Part shown: piece by piece, positions 42,437 to 52,661 of the stretch
Position numbering within the stretch: position 1 is the stretch's first letter
Layout: each line of letters begins with the position of its first letter
Assembly (NCBI GenBank): GCA_027487845.1
Contig: JAIYCV010000023.1
Location: 1-64,000 of the forward strand
Source of the DNA: Flammeovirgaceae bacterium
GTDB taxonomy: Bacteria > Bacteroidota > Bacteroidia > Cytophagales > Cyclobacteriaceae
Direction: 5' to 3'
Length of the DNA stretch: 64,000 nucleotides
Translations under genes and position numbers: made by a program
Notes under the pieces: generated by a model
What the model saw: the letters and a program-made list of their open reading frames with translations, nothing else
Told to the model about the DNA's origin: nothing
Database searches by the model: none

Positions 42437-43699
42437 ATGAAAAAGGGTATTGTCATTTTTGCTGTCATACTTATAAATGTGTATTCTTTTTCGCAGGATT
42501 TTAGAAAGCCATTAATCGAGGCAATGAATGCGTACAAGCAGAACGATTATGCGCTGTTTTATGATAAGATAAAAGAGGCACATGAATTCCATCCATATCA
42601 TCAGGGAATACTTTATCAATTCGGAATAGCCGCTGCACTTACCAATAGGTCGGATGAAGCCATTCAGAAATTAAAGCAGGCCATACTTATCAATGCTGAT
42701 TTTGATTTGTTTAATCCTGATGTACACTCATTGAAAGAGTTAGATGCCTTCAAAAAACTTTTGACACTTCAGAAAGAAAGCCAAAAGCTAATATTAAATT
42801 CTGATACTTCCTTTGTTTTGAAAGACAGAACGCTTCATGTGGAGGGAATTGATTACAGTAAATCAAATCAGACCTTTTATTTTGGAAGTATACATAAGCG
42901 AAAAATTATTCAGGTTACTAAGGATGGAAAAGTAAGTGACTTCTGTTCTTCAGGCTTTGAAGGTATGACAAGCATATTTGGTGTGAAGGTTGATGAAAAG
43001 AGAAACCTGCTTTGGGCCTGTTCATCACCTATGGAGGAAATGGAAAACTATGATACGTTATCAACATCTTATGTCTACAAATTTGAGATGAGCTCGGGCA
43101 AGCTTTTGAAGAGATATGAAACGCCAGCTGATATTAAGAACTGTATCTTTGGAGACCTACTGTTGGATGAAGCCGGTACTGTTTTTATTTCTGACAGTAA
43201 GAACAATCTCATCCTTACTGTTACTGGTAAGTCCGAAAAGATAGAGCGGTATTTTGATGCAAAGGAATTTTGGAATATTCAAGGCCTGGCTTTGACACCT
43301 GACAGCAAATTTATGTTCATAGCAGATTACATCAAAGGCATTTTTAGGTTAGACCTAATAACGAAAGAACTTAAAACGATTATTAACACACTCGATGTTT
43401 CATTGAAAGGTATTGATGGTTTATATTTTTATCATAACTCATTGATTGCAATTCAAAATGGAGTTGCTCCGCTTCGTTGTTCACGCTATTATCTTAATCA
43501 AAATCTGGATGCGATTAGTGATTTTAAAATCATAGATAGGAAACACCCAGCCTATAATGAACCAACGCTTGGAGTGATTGTTGACAACCTGTTCTTTTAC
43601 ATTGCCAATAGCCAATGGGGCGGCTATACCAACGATCATCAACTAAATCCAGAGACCAAACTTCAGGATATCGTCATCTTGAAATCTTCATTGAAGTGA
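42437..43699 (+). CDS. Exported TPR plus beta-propeller (SMP-30-like) protein
   Basis: A 420-residue protein with a signal peptide ending YSFSQ. Residues about 20-115 are TPR-like (MNAYKQNDYALFYDKIKEAHEFHP..., SDEAIQKLKQAILIN). Residues about 125-420 form repeated strands of a six-bladed propeller similar to SMP-30/gluconolactonase or NHL proteins (GSIHKRKIIQVTKDGKVSDF, TVFISDSKNNLILTVT, FMFIADYIKGIFRLDL). The metal residues needed for lactonase activity are not evident, so a binding role is possible. Confidence 0.75.
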   Translation: MKKGIVIFAVILINVYSFSQDFRKPLIEAMNAYKQNDYALFYDKIKEAHEFHPYHQGILYQFGIAAALTNRSDEAIQKLKQAILINADFDLFNPDVHSLKELDAFKKLLTLQKESQKLILNSDTSFVLKDRTLHVEGIDYSKSNQTFYFGSIHKRKIIQVTKDGKVSDFCSSGFEGMTSIFGVKVDEKRNLLWACSSPMEEMENYDTLSTSYVYKFEMSSGKLLKRYETPADIKNCIFGDLLLDEAGTVFISDSKNNLILTVTGKSEKIERYFDAKEFWNIQGLALTPDSKFMFIADYIKGIFRLDLITKELKTIINTLDVSLKGIDGLYFYHNSLIAIQNGVAPLRCSRYYLNQNLDAISDFKIIDRKHPAYNEPTLGVIVDNLFFYIANSQWGGYTNDHQLNPETKLQDIVILKSSLK

Positions 43700-43704
43700 A
43701 GAAA

Positions 43705-45021
43705 TTACTTTTTTTTATCGACTGAAATCCTTTCGTTTGTTAATCTAAACAAAAGAACGGCTGTTCGTTTTGCTTGTATAGTTATGGTACGCGGATCAGC
43801 CGTTTCATTTACAGTATGACCACCGGATGAGCCAAGGCCTAAGCCATCCATTGCCATATCCACATATTCTGCGGTAAACGATATATCGGCAGCACCTGCT
43901 TTGCGCGGATGCACTGCCACTACTTCACCAAATCCTAAATCTTTACTCACTTGCGTGAAATAGCTGAGAAGCTTGAAATTGCCATCTGTTGGAGCGAGGG
44001 GCGGATAACCTTCTGTAAATGTAATCTCTGCATGCGTCTGAGGACGGTTCTTACCCACAATAGTTGTCATCGTCTCTTGCGTTTTTTTAAGTTGCTCCGG
44101 TGACATGGCTCGGATGTCTCCCGTAACGATGGCCTCTTTTGCAACAATATTGTTTTTTCCTGATGCAGTGCCACTATCCAAATCGTTGTCGTGTGTTACT
44201 ACAGCTCCGGCCAGCATTACTCCCGGATTGAAAGTCAAATTTGTTTCGTTGGACAGCGCTTCGTAAAAACTGTTGATAATTCGCGAAGCTTCATAGATAG
44301 CACCAGCGCCAATTTTTTCTGTAAAAATTTGTGATGAATGGGCTGGTACACCTGTTATCTTTAGCTCCCAGCCAGAAGAACTTCTTCTTGAAACAACGGC
44401 AGTCCTCGGGTCGCCAGCACCGTCTTCAAAGCCAATGGCAATGTCGGCCGCCTTGGCTGCCTCAACTAAATCATATCGCGACAGACTTAAGGGTTTGCCA
44501 CTCAACTCTTCATCGCCCGTCATGACAACAATTATGCTCATGTCTTTTAACAACCCGGCATCTTGCAATGCTTGCAGCGATTGAATGATAACTACATCTC
44601 CTCCTTTCATGTCTCCCACACCCGGGCCAGTCATGGTAGAGTCGTTTAGCAACGTGAATTTCTGAAACGGGCTCGCGAGTTCAAAAACAGTATCAAGGTG
44701 ACCAATTAATAAAATCGTTTTTCCTTTGCCTTTGTGTTCGGCTATTAAATGCCCCGAACGTCCGAAAGGTTTTCCATCCACCCATTTTGTTTGAAATCCT
44801 AATGCATCCAATCTAGATCTAAAGATTTGCCCCACCTTATAGACACCGTCAAAGTTCATAGAGCCACTGTTTATGTTCACCACTTGCTCTAACAAGTTAA
44901 GTGCCCCTTGGCGGTGGTTGTCAACGGAACTTGCGATTTTTTTTTCGATCTTGCTTAGCTGGGCGAGAGAAGGAGCGCTGGCTAGTAAAATCAAAATGAA
45001 AGATATGCTTAGAGATTTCAT
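43705..45021 (-). CDS. Exported M20-family metallopeptidase (carboxypeptidase G2-like)
   Basis: A 438-residue zinc exopeptidase. The start is ATG 45021 (MKSLSISFILILLASAPSLA), because longer frames run into the promoter of the divergent gene. Zinc ligands and catalytic residues are visible: GHLDTVF, GPGVGDMKGG, TGDEELSG and the C-terminal SGGHTVNETAD. The dimerisation insert (SSGWELKITGVPAHSS) is normal. Related enzymes release C-terminal glutamate or act on small peptides in the periplasm. Confidence 0.9.
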   Translation of the reverse strand: MKSLSISFILILLASAPSLAQLSKIEKKIASSVDNHRQGALNLLEQVVNINSGSMNFDGVYKVGQIFRSRLDALGFQTKWVDGKPFGRSGHLIAEHKGKGKTILLIGHLDTVFELASPFQKFTLLNDSTMTGPGVGDMKGGDVVIIQSLQALQDAGLLKDMSIIVVMTGDEELSGKPLSLSRYDLVEAAKAADIAIGFEDGAGDPRTAVVSRRSSSGWELKITGVPAHSSQIFTEKIGAGAIYEASRIINSFYEALSNETNLTFNPGVMLAGAVVTHDNDLDSGTASGKNNIVAKEAIVTGDIRAMSPEQLKKTQETMTTIVGKNRPQTHAEITFTEGYPPLAPTDGNFKLLSYFTQVSKDLGFGEVVAVHPRKAGAADISFTAEYVDMAMDGLGLGSSGGHTVNETADPRTITIQAKRTAVLLFRLTNERISVDKKK

Positions 45022-45103
45022 AATACAGATTTGTGTTGCTAGATAGCAATTATTTTTTTCATTAAAAGATGTTAACCACATTACTTTGCGTACCTTGATA
45101 GGT

Positions 45104-45874
45104 ATGAAAAAAGTAACATCGTTTCTGGTTCTCAATACGGTTTTGTTCGCATTGGTGATCGTAATAAATACACTTGCCAACGCGCTGCCAATAAATGGAT
45201 TAAACACAGGCCAACTATCAGATAGGTATCCCAGTTTGTTTACCCCGGCTGGATTTACGTTCTCAGTTTGGGGTATTTTGTATTTGCTTCAGTTGAGTTT
45301 TGTGATACTCCAATTTTGGATCAAACAAGAGAGCTATTTCAAACCACTTTCGCAATGGTTTTGGGTTTCCTGTTTAGCTAACCTAACATGGATTTTGATG
45401 TGGCATTATCTTTTCACGCTCGGTTCTGTTCTGGTTATGCTTTTATTACTGTATTCGTTGGCTAGAATATTCGTGTTGTTGCATGCTGAACGAATGAAAT
45501 CGTGGCAGGAGGAAGTATTTGTGAAGTTGACTTTTACCTTCTACTTATCTTGGATTTGTGTAGCCACCATCGCCAACATAGCAACCCTATTGATTGACTT
45601 AAAATGGGAGGGAGGTTTTTTATCACCAGAGTATTGGACGTTATTAATGATTTTGATTGCAGCTGGTGTAGGTTTATTTATATCTTTCAAATTCAAAGAG
45701 CCTTTTTTTCTTTTGATCTTGATGTGGGCATTCTTTGGAATTTATAGCAAGTGGAATGGCACCGAGCATAAGTTAATTGCTACCGTATCCAGAATTGCTA
45801 TGGTTGTGTTAGGGACTATTTTTACAAAGCTGCTTTTAGATAGATTAAAAATGGCCAAGCGAAACATGCAGTAA
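45104..45874 (+). CDS. TspO/MBR-like tryptophan-rich membrane protein
   Basis: A 256-residue membrane protein with seven or more hydrophobic segments. LFTPAGFTFSVWGILYLLQL is the TspO/MBR signature seen in Bacteroidota 'tryptophan-rich sensory protein' genes; the protein is longer than classic TspO (about 160 residues). The ATG at 45104 is preferred to a TTG at 45086. TspO-type proteins bind porphyrins or cholesterol-like ligands; the role here is unknown. Confidence 0.75.
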   Translation: MKKVTSFLVLNTVLFALVIVINTLANALPINGLNTGQLSDRYPSLFTPAGFTFSVWGILYLLQLSFVILQFWIKQESYFKPLSQWFWVSCLANLTWILMWHYLFTLGSVLVMLLLLYSLARIFVLLHAERMKSWQEEVFVKLTFTFYLSWICVATIANIATLLIDLKWEGGFLSPEYWTLLMILIAAGVGLFISFKFKEPFFLLILMWAFFGIYSKWNGTEHKLIATVSRIAMVVLGTIFTKLLLDRLKMAKRNMQ

Positions 45875-46047
45875 AAGCAGACTAAATCAGACCTACAGGT
45901 GTTCCCAATTCTGTATTTTTATTCCCGATAAGGGATAAAATTGAACGTAATCACCAAATAAAAGGCAGAAAATACCTTCTTTCTGACTCAATGCGCTGGT
46001 TTCGGTGGGCTGCAAAGACACGGCATCAAGATTGGTAAGTTGGTCGG

Positions 46048-47313
46048 ATGAACTTTATCGTTAACACATTTTTTCGTCTCCTATATTTTTTCATTTCTGT
46101 CTTTACTGTGCTTAGCGTAGAAGGAAAAATAAACACCGATTCGACTTCGCAAGGTACACTTTCAATCGATGGTAGAGCCATAATGGAACAACCTTTGGAG
46201 CTTTCCTTTGTTTGGGAATTTTACCCAAATCAGCTTCTCACGGGTCAACAAATGGACAGTGTTGGGGTTTCCAATTTTATTGATATGCCTAAATGGTGGC
46301 AAAATGATAATGAAAACCCCGTTGTTGAGTTCGCTTCTTACCGATTAAAAGTGTTTACCGAACCTATTGCAGAAAAAGAACTTGCATTGACTATGCCAGA
46401 CGTTTACTGTTCGTATGATCTTTGGGTTAATGGCAATCTCGTTGGCAGTAACGGTAAGGTGGGTACATCGCGCAATTCTGCGTTGCCCCAATGGAAACCG
46501 AACACGTATTCATTTAAGCATAACAACGACACGCTTGAGATTATCATCCACATTTCAAATTTTTACCATCATCGTACTGGTATAAGTAGGCCCATTTTAC
46601 TTGGCAGCACTAAGCAATTGTTCGAAAGGAGAAGTTATGTTGAAACTGCAAACACGCTGTTACTCGGCACCGTAGGAATTTTGTTTTTTTTGGGTGCTTT
46701 CTACTTTGTCCGTAAGAAAGAGATCCCTTATCTGTTTTACGCCCTACTATGCGTTTCGTGGATGATTCGGGCAGCTTTTTCTAATCACTATCAAATAGTC
46801 CAATGGTTTCCAGGTATCGACTGGTTTTTAGTAGTGCGTGCAGAATACATTGGCATTTATCTTTCTACGCTATTTGGTTTTTTGCTTCTTTGCACCTTGT
46901 TTCCCAAGGATGTAAACCGAGCGTTTCGCAATCTTTTTATTTTAATTTGCGTCTGTTTTACGTTGTTTACGATCTTTTTTGCGCCAAGAATATTTACTGC
47001 CTATATCCAATTTTATTTAGGACTTAGTTCTTTTTTGCTCCTATTCATTTTAATAATTGTGTTTAGGGCATATATAAAAAGAAGGCAGGGATCTCTTTTT
47101 ACTTTGTTTACCGCCATATCGCTTGCAGGGGCTTTTGGCTACGTCATCTTATCGTTTGAAGGTTTATTTCAACTCAACGAGTTGTTGTTCGATTTAATCT
47201 TTATAGTTCAGTTTATATTGCTGCTGATCGCTGTTTCAAGAAGACTAAAATGGATAGGCACAGATAAAGACGACTATGATAAAATGACTTTTGATAACTA
47301 TGTAAGTAAGTAG
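46048..47313 (+). CDS. 7TM-DISM receptor without an output domain
   Basis: A 421-residue protein. A signal segment is followed by a jelly-roll-like extracellular domain (about 40-190; LSFVWEFYPNQLL, YDLWVNGNLVGSNGKVG, NDTLEIIIHISNFYHHRTG), the 7TMR-DISM extracellular type. Then come seven membrane helices (about 200-400). Only about 18 cytoplasmic residues remain after the last helix, so the usual kinase or cyclase output is absent. It probably signals through a partner protein. The stop lies 17 bases from the end of convergent purL. Confidence 0.85.
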   Translation: MNFIVNTFFRLLYFFISVFTVLSVEGKINTDSTSQGTLSIDGRAIMEQPLELSFVWEFYPNQLLTGQQMDSVGVSNFIDMPKWWQNDNENPVVEFASYRLKVFTEPIAEKELALTMPDVYCSYDLWVNGNLVGSNGKVGTSRNSALPQWKPNTYSFKHNNDTLEIIIHISNFYHHRTGISRPILLGSTKQLFERRSYVETANTLLLGTVGILFFLGAFYFVRKKEIPYLFYALLCVSWMIRAAFSNHYQIVQWFPGIDWFLVVRAEYIGIYLSTLFGFLLLCTLFPKDVNRAFRNLFILICVCFTLFTIFFAPRIFTAYIQFYLGLSSFLLLFILIIVFRAYIKRRQGSLFTLFTAISLAGAFGYVILSFEGLFQLNELLFDLIFIVQFILLLIAVSRRLKWIGTDKDDYDKMTFDNYVSK

Positions 47314-47330
47314 TCTTTGCCGAGGTGCAA

Positions 47331-50300
47331 TCAGTTATTGATTTTGTGATTGACCCACTCTCTTGCATTTACAAAAGCTTCTATCCAAGGGCCTACTTCG
47401 TCCTCTTGTTTTGAACGAGTATAATAGGGCCAATTCCAAGGAAATAATGTGCGTTCGATATGAGGCATAATAGCTAGATGCCTCCCATCTGTTGAAGTCA
47501 GCGCAGCTACAGCAAAGTCTGAATCGTTAGGGTTACCAGGATATTCAGGATAAGTAAATGTTGCCGCTATGGCATAGTTTGTTTGATCTTTTAACTTGAA
47601 CATCCCCTCGCCATGAGCAAGCCAAACACCAAGTCGTGAACCCTCATAAGAAGAAAGCATAACGGAGTTGTTCTTAGGTACATCAATGGTAATGAAGGTG
47701 GATTCAAATTTACCAGAGCCGTTATGATGCATTTTTGGATGTTCAGCCATTGGTTTTTCGCGATAGACTAACCCCAATTCCATCATCAATTGACATCCAT
47801 TACAAACACCTAAACTCAGCGTGTCAGGCCGTGCATAGAAATTATCGAGAGCCGCCTTGGCTTTTTCATTATAAAGAAACGCACCGGCCCAACCTTTTGC
47901 TGAACCTAGCACATCGGAGTTGGAGAAGCCACCGACAAATACAATCATGTTTACGCCACTCAAATCTTCACGGCCTGAGACGAGGTCGGTCATGTGCACA
48001 TCTTTAACATCAAAGCCAGCTAAGTAAAGTGTGTACGCCATTTCACGATCACCGTTTACACCCTTCTCCCGAATAATGGCAGCTTTTATTCCGGAGGGAG
48101 TTCTCCGTTTCGCGTCAATACCATAGGTGCTAAACTTGCCTTCAAAGCGGGATTGAAATTTATATGACAATGTTTGCCTGAAAATATTTTCCTTTCTCAA
48201 TTCAGCATGGCCTTTGGTGCGCTGTAGTTTATCGAGTAGATAGGATGTGCGAAACCAACTTGCTCGCAAGGATTCAAGATTCACGATTTTAGGTTCAATG
48301 TTTTGAATTTCTAATTTTGAGTCTTGAATTACATTGCCAATAACTAAAAAGTCAATTCCTATTAATGCTCCTTCAACTGCTTCAACATCATCTACCTGAA
48401 TCACAACTCCCGGTCGTTCACTGAAAAGAACTTTGATGAGATCTTCGCCTAATCCCGCAAGGTTAACATTCAACCCGATGTTGGGTGTTGGGAAACACAT
48501 TTCCAATAAGGTGGTGACCAATCCACCGGCAGAGATATCGTGACCCGCAAGTATTAACGATGAATTGATTAATTGCTGAACCGCTTTAAAGCACGCAGCA
48601 AAGTAATTTGAATCTTTAATAGTAGGAGAGACTTGCCCTAGCGCGTTTACTACTTGCCCGAAGCTGCTGCCACCAAGTGTTAATTCATCTTTGGAGAAAT
48701 CGATGTAGATAAGTTTAGAACCAACGATAGGTTTTATGTCGGGTGAAATTGTTTTACGAATATCCGAAACTTCGGCTACGGCCGAAATGATAACCGTACC
48801 AGGCGAATAAACCACTTCTCCTTTCGGATACCTTTGTGTCATGGAAAGTGAGTCCTTTCCGGTTGGGATGTTAATGCCCAATTCAATTGCAAATTGACTT
48901 ACCGCTTCTACCGCTTCATACAACCTGGCGTTTTCGCCTTCGTTTTTAGCAGGCCACATCCAGTTGGCACTTAACGATACGCCTTTCAATCCATACGTCA
49001 AGGGTGCCCACACTAAGTTGGTTAACGATTCAGCGATTGCCAGCTTGCTTCCTGCGGTTGGACTTATCAAAGCCGCTGCTGGTGCGTGACCGATGGCTGT
49101 GGCTATTCCTTTGTTGCTCAAAAAATCCAACGCCATTACTGATACATTATTCAGAGGCAGTTGAATTTCACCACACGTTTGTTGTGTGGCAACTTTTCCG
49201 CTTACCGATCTATCGACTTTGTTGGTAAGCCAATCTTTACACGCAACTGATTCTAGTTGCAATACTTGATGCAGATACTCTTCCAGTTTCGAAGCATCGT
49301 ATTTTATTTCTTCGAAATTCGATTTTGCGGTAGTATCGGTGATGATCGTTTTGGGCGATGAACCAAAAAGATTGCTTACTTCCAAGTCTACTGGCTTAGC
49401 ACCCGTTTTTGTATCCACGAAAGTGAAACGTTGGTCGCCAGTGGCGTTGCCGATAAGATAAAAGGGAGCGCGCTCGCGTTCAGAAACAATGCGCAACGTC
49501 TCAACATCTTTATGATGAATAGCAATGCCCATGCGCTCTTGCGATTCATTGCTAATGGTTTCTTTGTATGATAAAGTTGGGTCGCCAATGGGTAACTTAT
49601 CAATCTCGATTTTACCACCGGTGTCTTCCAATAATTCAGTAAAACAATTTAAATGACCACCCGCTCCATGGTCATGAATTGAGACTATTGAGTTGTGATT
49701 GTTTTCTACCATCGCACGGATGGCGTTCATCACACGTTTTTGCATTTCGGGATTGGAGCGTTGGATGGCATTGAGTTCAAGTGCATTGCCAAACTCGCCT
49801 GTAGTTACGGACGACACAGCAGCACCGCCCATGCCAATTCTGTAGTTATCACCACCCAATAAAACAATGGCATCGCCTGCTTGAAGTTTTTCTTTCTGGC
49901 TGTCTTTTTCTTTACCAAAGCCAATGCCACCGGCCTGCATAATTACTTTGTCGAAGCCAAATTTTTTGCCGTTTTCAAAATGCTCGAAGGTTAACACGCT
50001 TCCGCAGATGAGAGGCTGACCAAATTTATTGCCGAAGTCGCTGGCACCGTCTGATGCCTTTATTAGTATTTCAGCAGGGGTCTGGTACAACCACTTTCTA
50101 GCTTCAAATTTTTCTTCCCACGTTCTGCCTTCGGCTAAGCGCGGATAGCTTGTAACATATACCGCTGTTCCCGCCAACGGAAGAGAGCCCTTTCCTCCTG
50201 CAAGGCGATCGCGAATTTCTCCACCCGAGCCAGTGGCTGCACCGTTAAAAGGTTCTACCGTGGTAGGAAAATTATGTGTTTCCGCTTTAAGCGAAATAAC

Positions 50301-51020
50301 CGAATCGATGTCTTGAATTTCGAAGAAGTCGGGGATGTCTTGACGAGCAGGGGCAAACTGTTCGATGGTTGGTCCTTTAATGAAAGCTACATTGTCTTTG
50401 TAAGCAGATACGATGTAGTTAGGATTTTCTTTTGATGTTTTTTTGATTAACTGAAAAAGGGTGGATTCCTTTTCTTTTCCATCGATCACGAACGTGCCGT
50501 TGAAGATTTTATGGCGACAGTGTTCTGAGTTTACTTGCGAGAAGCCAAACACTTCGCTATCTGTCAACTTGCGACCTAGCTTTTTGCTTACGCTCTCCAA
50601 GTAAGTTATTTCCACTTCACTTAACGCCAATCCTTCTTTTTCGCTGTAGGTTTTAATATCCTCAATTTCAAGGATGGGCTCGGGTTGGTGGTCGATGGTG
50701 TAAAGATGCTGATCCAGCGAAGTATATAAGCGTTGCAGCATGGGGTCATGTGCGGCTTTCTCATCTGTTACCTCAAAGAATTCTTCCATTCGGCCAATTC
50801 CGCTAATTCCCATGGTTTGGGTAATTTCCACGGCATTGGTGCTCCAGGGGCTTACCATTTCCTTTCGCGGGCCGACAAAAAAGCCCAAAACGGTTCTGCT
50901 TTTCATGGGTTTTGCCCCACCAAAAAGCCAAACTAGCTTTTGAACGTCCTCTTCAGAAAATGGAGTTGCAGCCCCAACCCCGTAGATGAGGTTTGGTTCG
51001 GTGCGAAAAAAAAGTATCAT
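47331..51020 (-). CDS. purL: Phosphoribosylformylglycinamidine synthase (single-chain PurL)
   Basis: A 1229-residue purine-biosynthesis enzyme that makes FGAM from FGAR, glutamine and ATP. Features in order: N-terminal FGAR-binding region, synthase core with AETHNFPTTVEPFNGAATG and GGEIRDR, second AIR-synthase-like half, and a C-terminal class I glutamine amidotransferase with the nucleophile in GVCNGCQLMMEL and the His/Glu pair in MPHIERTLFPW. Length fits the large single-chain form. It is a core gene separating the accessory patches. Confidence 0.97.
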   Translation of the reverse strand: MILFFRTEPNLIYGVGAATPFSEEDVQKLVWLFGGAKPMKSRTVLGFFVGPRKEMVSPWSTNAVEITQTMGISGIGRMEEFFEVTDEKAAHDPMLQRLYTSLDQHLYTIDHQPEPILEIEDIKTYSEKEGLALSEVEITYLESVSKKLGRKLTDSEVFGFSQVNSEHCRHKIFNGTFVIDGKEKESTLFQLIKKTSKENPNYIVSAYKDNVAFIKGPTIEQFAPARQDIPDFFEIQDIDSVISLKAETHNFPTTVEPFNGAATGSGGEIRDRLAGGKGSLPLAGTAVYVTSYPRLAEGRTWEEKFEARKWLYQTPAEILIKASDGASDFGNKFGQPLICGSVLTFEHFENGKKFGFDKVIMQAGGIGFGKEKDSQKEKLQAGDAIVLLGGDNYRIGMGGAAVSSVTTGEFGNALELNAIQRSNPEMQKRVMNAIRAMVENNHNSIVSIHDHGAGGHLNCFTELLEDTGGKIEIDKLPIGDPTLSYKETISNESQERMGIAIHHKDVETLRIVSERERAPFYLIGNATGDQRFTFVDTKTGAKPVDLEVSNLFGSSPKTIITDTTAKSNFEEIKYDASKLEEYLHQVLQLESVACKDWLTNKVDRSVSGKVATQQTCGEIQLPLNNVSVMALDFLSNKGIATAIGHAPAAALISPTAGSKLAIAESLTNLVWAPLTYGLKGVSLSANWMWPAKNEGENARLYEAVEAVSQFAIELGINIPTGKDSLSMTQRYPKGEVVYSPGTVIISAVAEVSDIRKTISPDIKPIVGSKLIYIDFSKDELTLGGSSFGQVVNALGQVSPTIKDSNYFAACFKAVQQLINSSLILAGHDISAGGLVTTLLEMCFPTPNIGLNVNLAGLGEDLIKVLFSERPGVVIQVDDVEAVEGALIGIDFLVIGNVIQDSKLEIQNIEPKIVNLESLRASWFRTSYLLDKLQRTKGHAELRKENIFRQTLSYKFQSRFEGKFSTYGIDAKRRTPSGIKAAIIREKGVNGDREMAYTLYLAGFDVKDVHMTDLVSGREDLSGVNMIVFVGGFSNSDVLGSAKGWAGAFLYNEKAKAALDNFYARPDTLSLGVCNGCQLMMELGLVYREKPMAEHPKMHHNGSGKFESTFITIDVPKNNSVMLSSYEGSRLGVWLAHGEGMFKLKDQTNYAIAATFTYPEYPGNPNDSDFAVAALTSTDGRHLAIMPHIERTLFPWNWPYYTRSKQEDEVGPWIEAFVNAREWVNHKINN

Positions 51021-51046
51021 GGGATGCGATCAGGTGAATGAAGGCG

Positions 51047-51054
51047 CAAAAATA
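51047..51054 (-). promoter_or_regulatory. Candidate -7 element for purL
   Basis: On the minus strand TATTTTTG fits TAnnTTTG, about 27 bases upstream of the purL ATG. No -33 TTG at standard spacing was found. No purine riboswitch-like structure is evident. Confidence 0.45.
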
Positions 51055-51300
51055 AGGGTATTTATGGAAGAATGAAGGGAAAATGGAGGGGAATTCGTAT
51101 TGCAAAAGAGATAAAAAAACACCTGTTGCTTGCTTTCGGAATATGGGAAAACGCCAAAATACTCCTTACATGTGCAACGAAAATTATTTACGCCTTTTAC
51201 TGATTGTTTTTTTCAGTCAAACTGATTTCGTAATGAGGTTGATGGTAACCCACAAAAACTTCCGACCGGCATAAGCAAATTGTGCCCAGTTATTGCTCTG

Positions 51301-51723
51301 TCAAACGTGGGGTATTGGTTCAACAGCCAATTTGTTTCCATGCGTGTCGATATAAGTTACAGTCATCTCAAGCATATGAGTTGTCCACCTTTCTACCCCA
51401 GCACTTGCCGCTTGATTGCAGAATGTCGGATAGTCAGTTTGCCCTTGTTGATGAATTTGGATTGCATGTTTTAGCTTGTCTGGCGAACCATTATTGTCTA
51501 CAGCCAGTGAAGCATATTTATGCTCTCCATTGACAGCGAAGCCATTCGTGCCGAAGTAAGTTGTTCGTCCGTCTTCAACAAAATTGTCGTAATAAGTAAC
51601 ACCAATTTTTTTTAGGTCTTGCACAAGTTGCGGAAAGTCAGCACCGCTCCGTACTTTTTTAAAGGCTTCGTGGATGTCGTCAAGAGTAAATGTGTTGTCG
51701 CCATTTCTCATATTCATTTTCAT
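51301..51723 (-). CDS. DUF1398 family protein
   Basis: A 140-residue soluble protein matching the DUF1398 (YbcV-like) pattern: FTLDDIHEAFKKVRSGADFP, GVTYYDNFVEDGRTTYFG and the C-terminal AGVERWTTHMLEMTVTYID. Function is unknown; relatives are often in mobile DNA. It is the distal gene of a minus-strand accessory patch whose other members are each followed by a repeat. Confidence 0.8.
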   Translation of the reverse strand: MKMNMRNGDNTFTLDDIHEAFKKVRSGADFPQLVQDLKKIGVTYYDNFVEDGRTTYFGTNGFAVNGEHKYASLAVDNNGSPDKLKHAIQIHQQGQTDYPTFCNQAASAGVERWTTHMLEMTVTYIDTHGNKLAVEPIPHV

Positions 51724-51775
51724 TTAAGTCGTTAGTTAGTCGCCCAAAAAAATCGGCATTACAATTTGTGCTGAT

Positions 51776-51866
51776 GCTAGCAGCGGGATTTTGGAACTAA
51801 CTGCAATCCCAGCACGAAGCCTACCAAAGATAACAAAACGTTGAAACACACCTCAACCCCGCCTAG
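51776..51866 (-). repeat. Cassette-type intergenic repeat, copy 4 (minus orientation)
   Basis: Read on the minus strand it has the blocks of copies 1 and 2 in the same order: taggcggggttg, cgttttgtt, cttcgtgctgg, gcagtt and aaaatcccgc. It lies 3' of the 51898-52629 gene, so orientation relative to the gene is conserved. Confidence 0.7.
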
Positions 51867-51897
51867 CGAAAATACCCCCAGTTGTGGGCAGCAATTT

Positions 51898-52629
51898 TTA
51901 GTTTGCTTCTCTTCTTTGTTTGTTAGTGCTTTCAATTATTTCATCAAGAGCCTCTTTGATTTTGCTATCAGAGGTTTCTCTCTCACGAATACAAATGTCC
52001 AATACTTTTTGATGCCGAATTGAATTGCTAATCAACGACCATTTAGCCGATCCCGCAGTTGCCACATCAAAATAGTTCTTTGAATTTAAGTCGGACAATT
52101 TGCTAATTATTTTTTTGATACTCTCTTCATTACCCGTTACAAAGAAGTCAGTCCAAAGCATGTCCAAATGCTCTGGATGACTTATTGAGTCCGTCCAAAT
52201 ATTAATAAATTTTTCGGCTCGCAATCTATCAAAAGCTGCATGGTATTTCTTTGGGTTATCTTGATTTAAAAATTCATCTAAAAGCGCTATACTAAAGTCC
52301 GTATGAATCTGCCAAAGGGTAAGACCAAAAGAATAGATAAGTTCCTCGTCATGGGTATTTCCTATTTTTTTATAAAAAGTCAGCTGCGAAATTGTGTCCG
52401 TTCTCAATGCCGAAGAGAAGAATGCAATTATCATCGTGTTATTTCCCGCTTTTGTAATTTTCTTATTGTGAACTCCATAATTAAAAGCGTTAAATAAAAG
52501 ATAAGGCTCTGGATTTCTATAATAACTCATCATCCAAGCTTCGTAGTCGTCAAGGTTCTTAAACTTTTTAGGTTGCCCAAATGAACAAACGATCAGGGCC
52601 AAAAAAAGTATTGTTAAAACTATTTTCAT
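51898..52629 (-). CDS. Secreted helical protein, unknown function
   Basis: A 243-residue protein. The ATG at 52629 gives a clean signal peptide (MKIVLTILFLALIVCSFGQ). The mature part is mostly helical with many charged residues and no motif I recognise. It lies between two cassette-type repeats and next to the metallo-beta-lactamase gene, in the same orientation. Confidence 0.6.
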   Translation of the reverse strand: MKIVLTILFLALIVCSFGQPKKFKNLDDYEAWMMSYYRNPEPYLLFNAFNYGVHNKKITKAGNNTMIIAFFSSALRTDTISQLTFYKKIGNTHDEELIYSFGLTLWQIHTDFSIALLDEFLNQDNPKKYHAAFDRLRAEKFINIWTDSISHPEHLDMLWTDFFVTGNEESIKKIISKLSDLNSKNYFDVATAGSAKWSLISNSIRHQKVLDICIRERETSDSKIKEALDEIIESTNKQRREAN

Positions 52630-52661
52630 AAAATTTTTGCCAACAATTAAGCTCATGTCAG

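Noticed and set aside
43705-45207. 500-residue version of the M20 peptidase
   Set aside because: The extra 62 residues cover the divergent promoter region and precede a clean signal peptide; the start at 45021 is far better.
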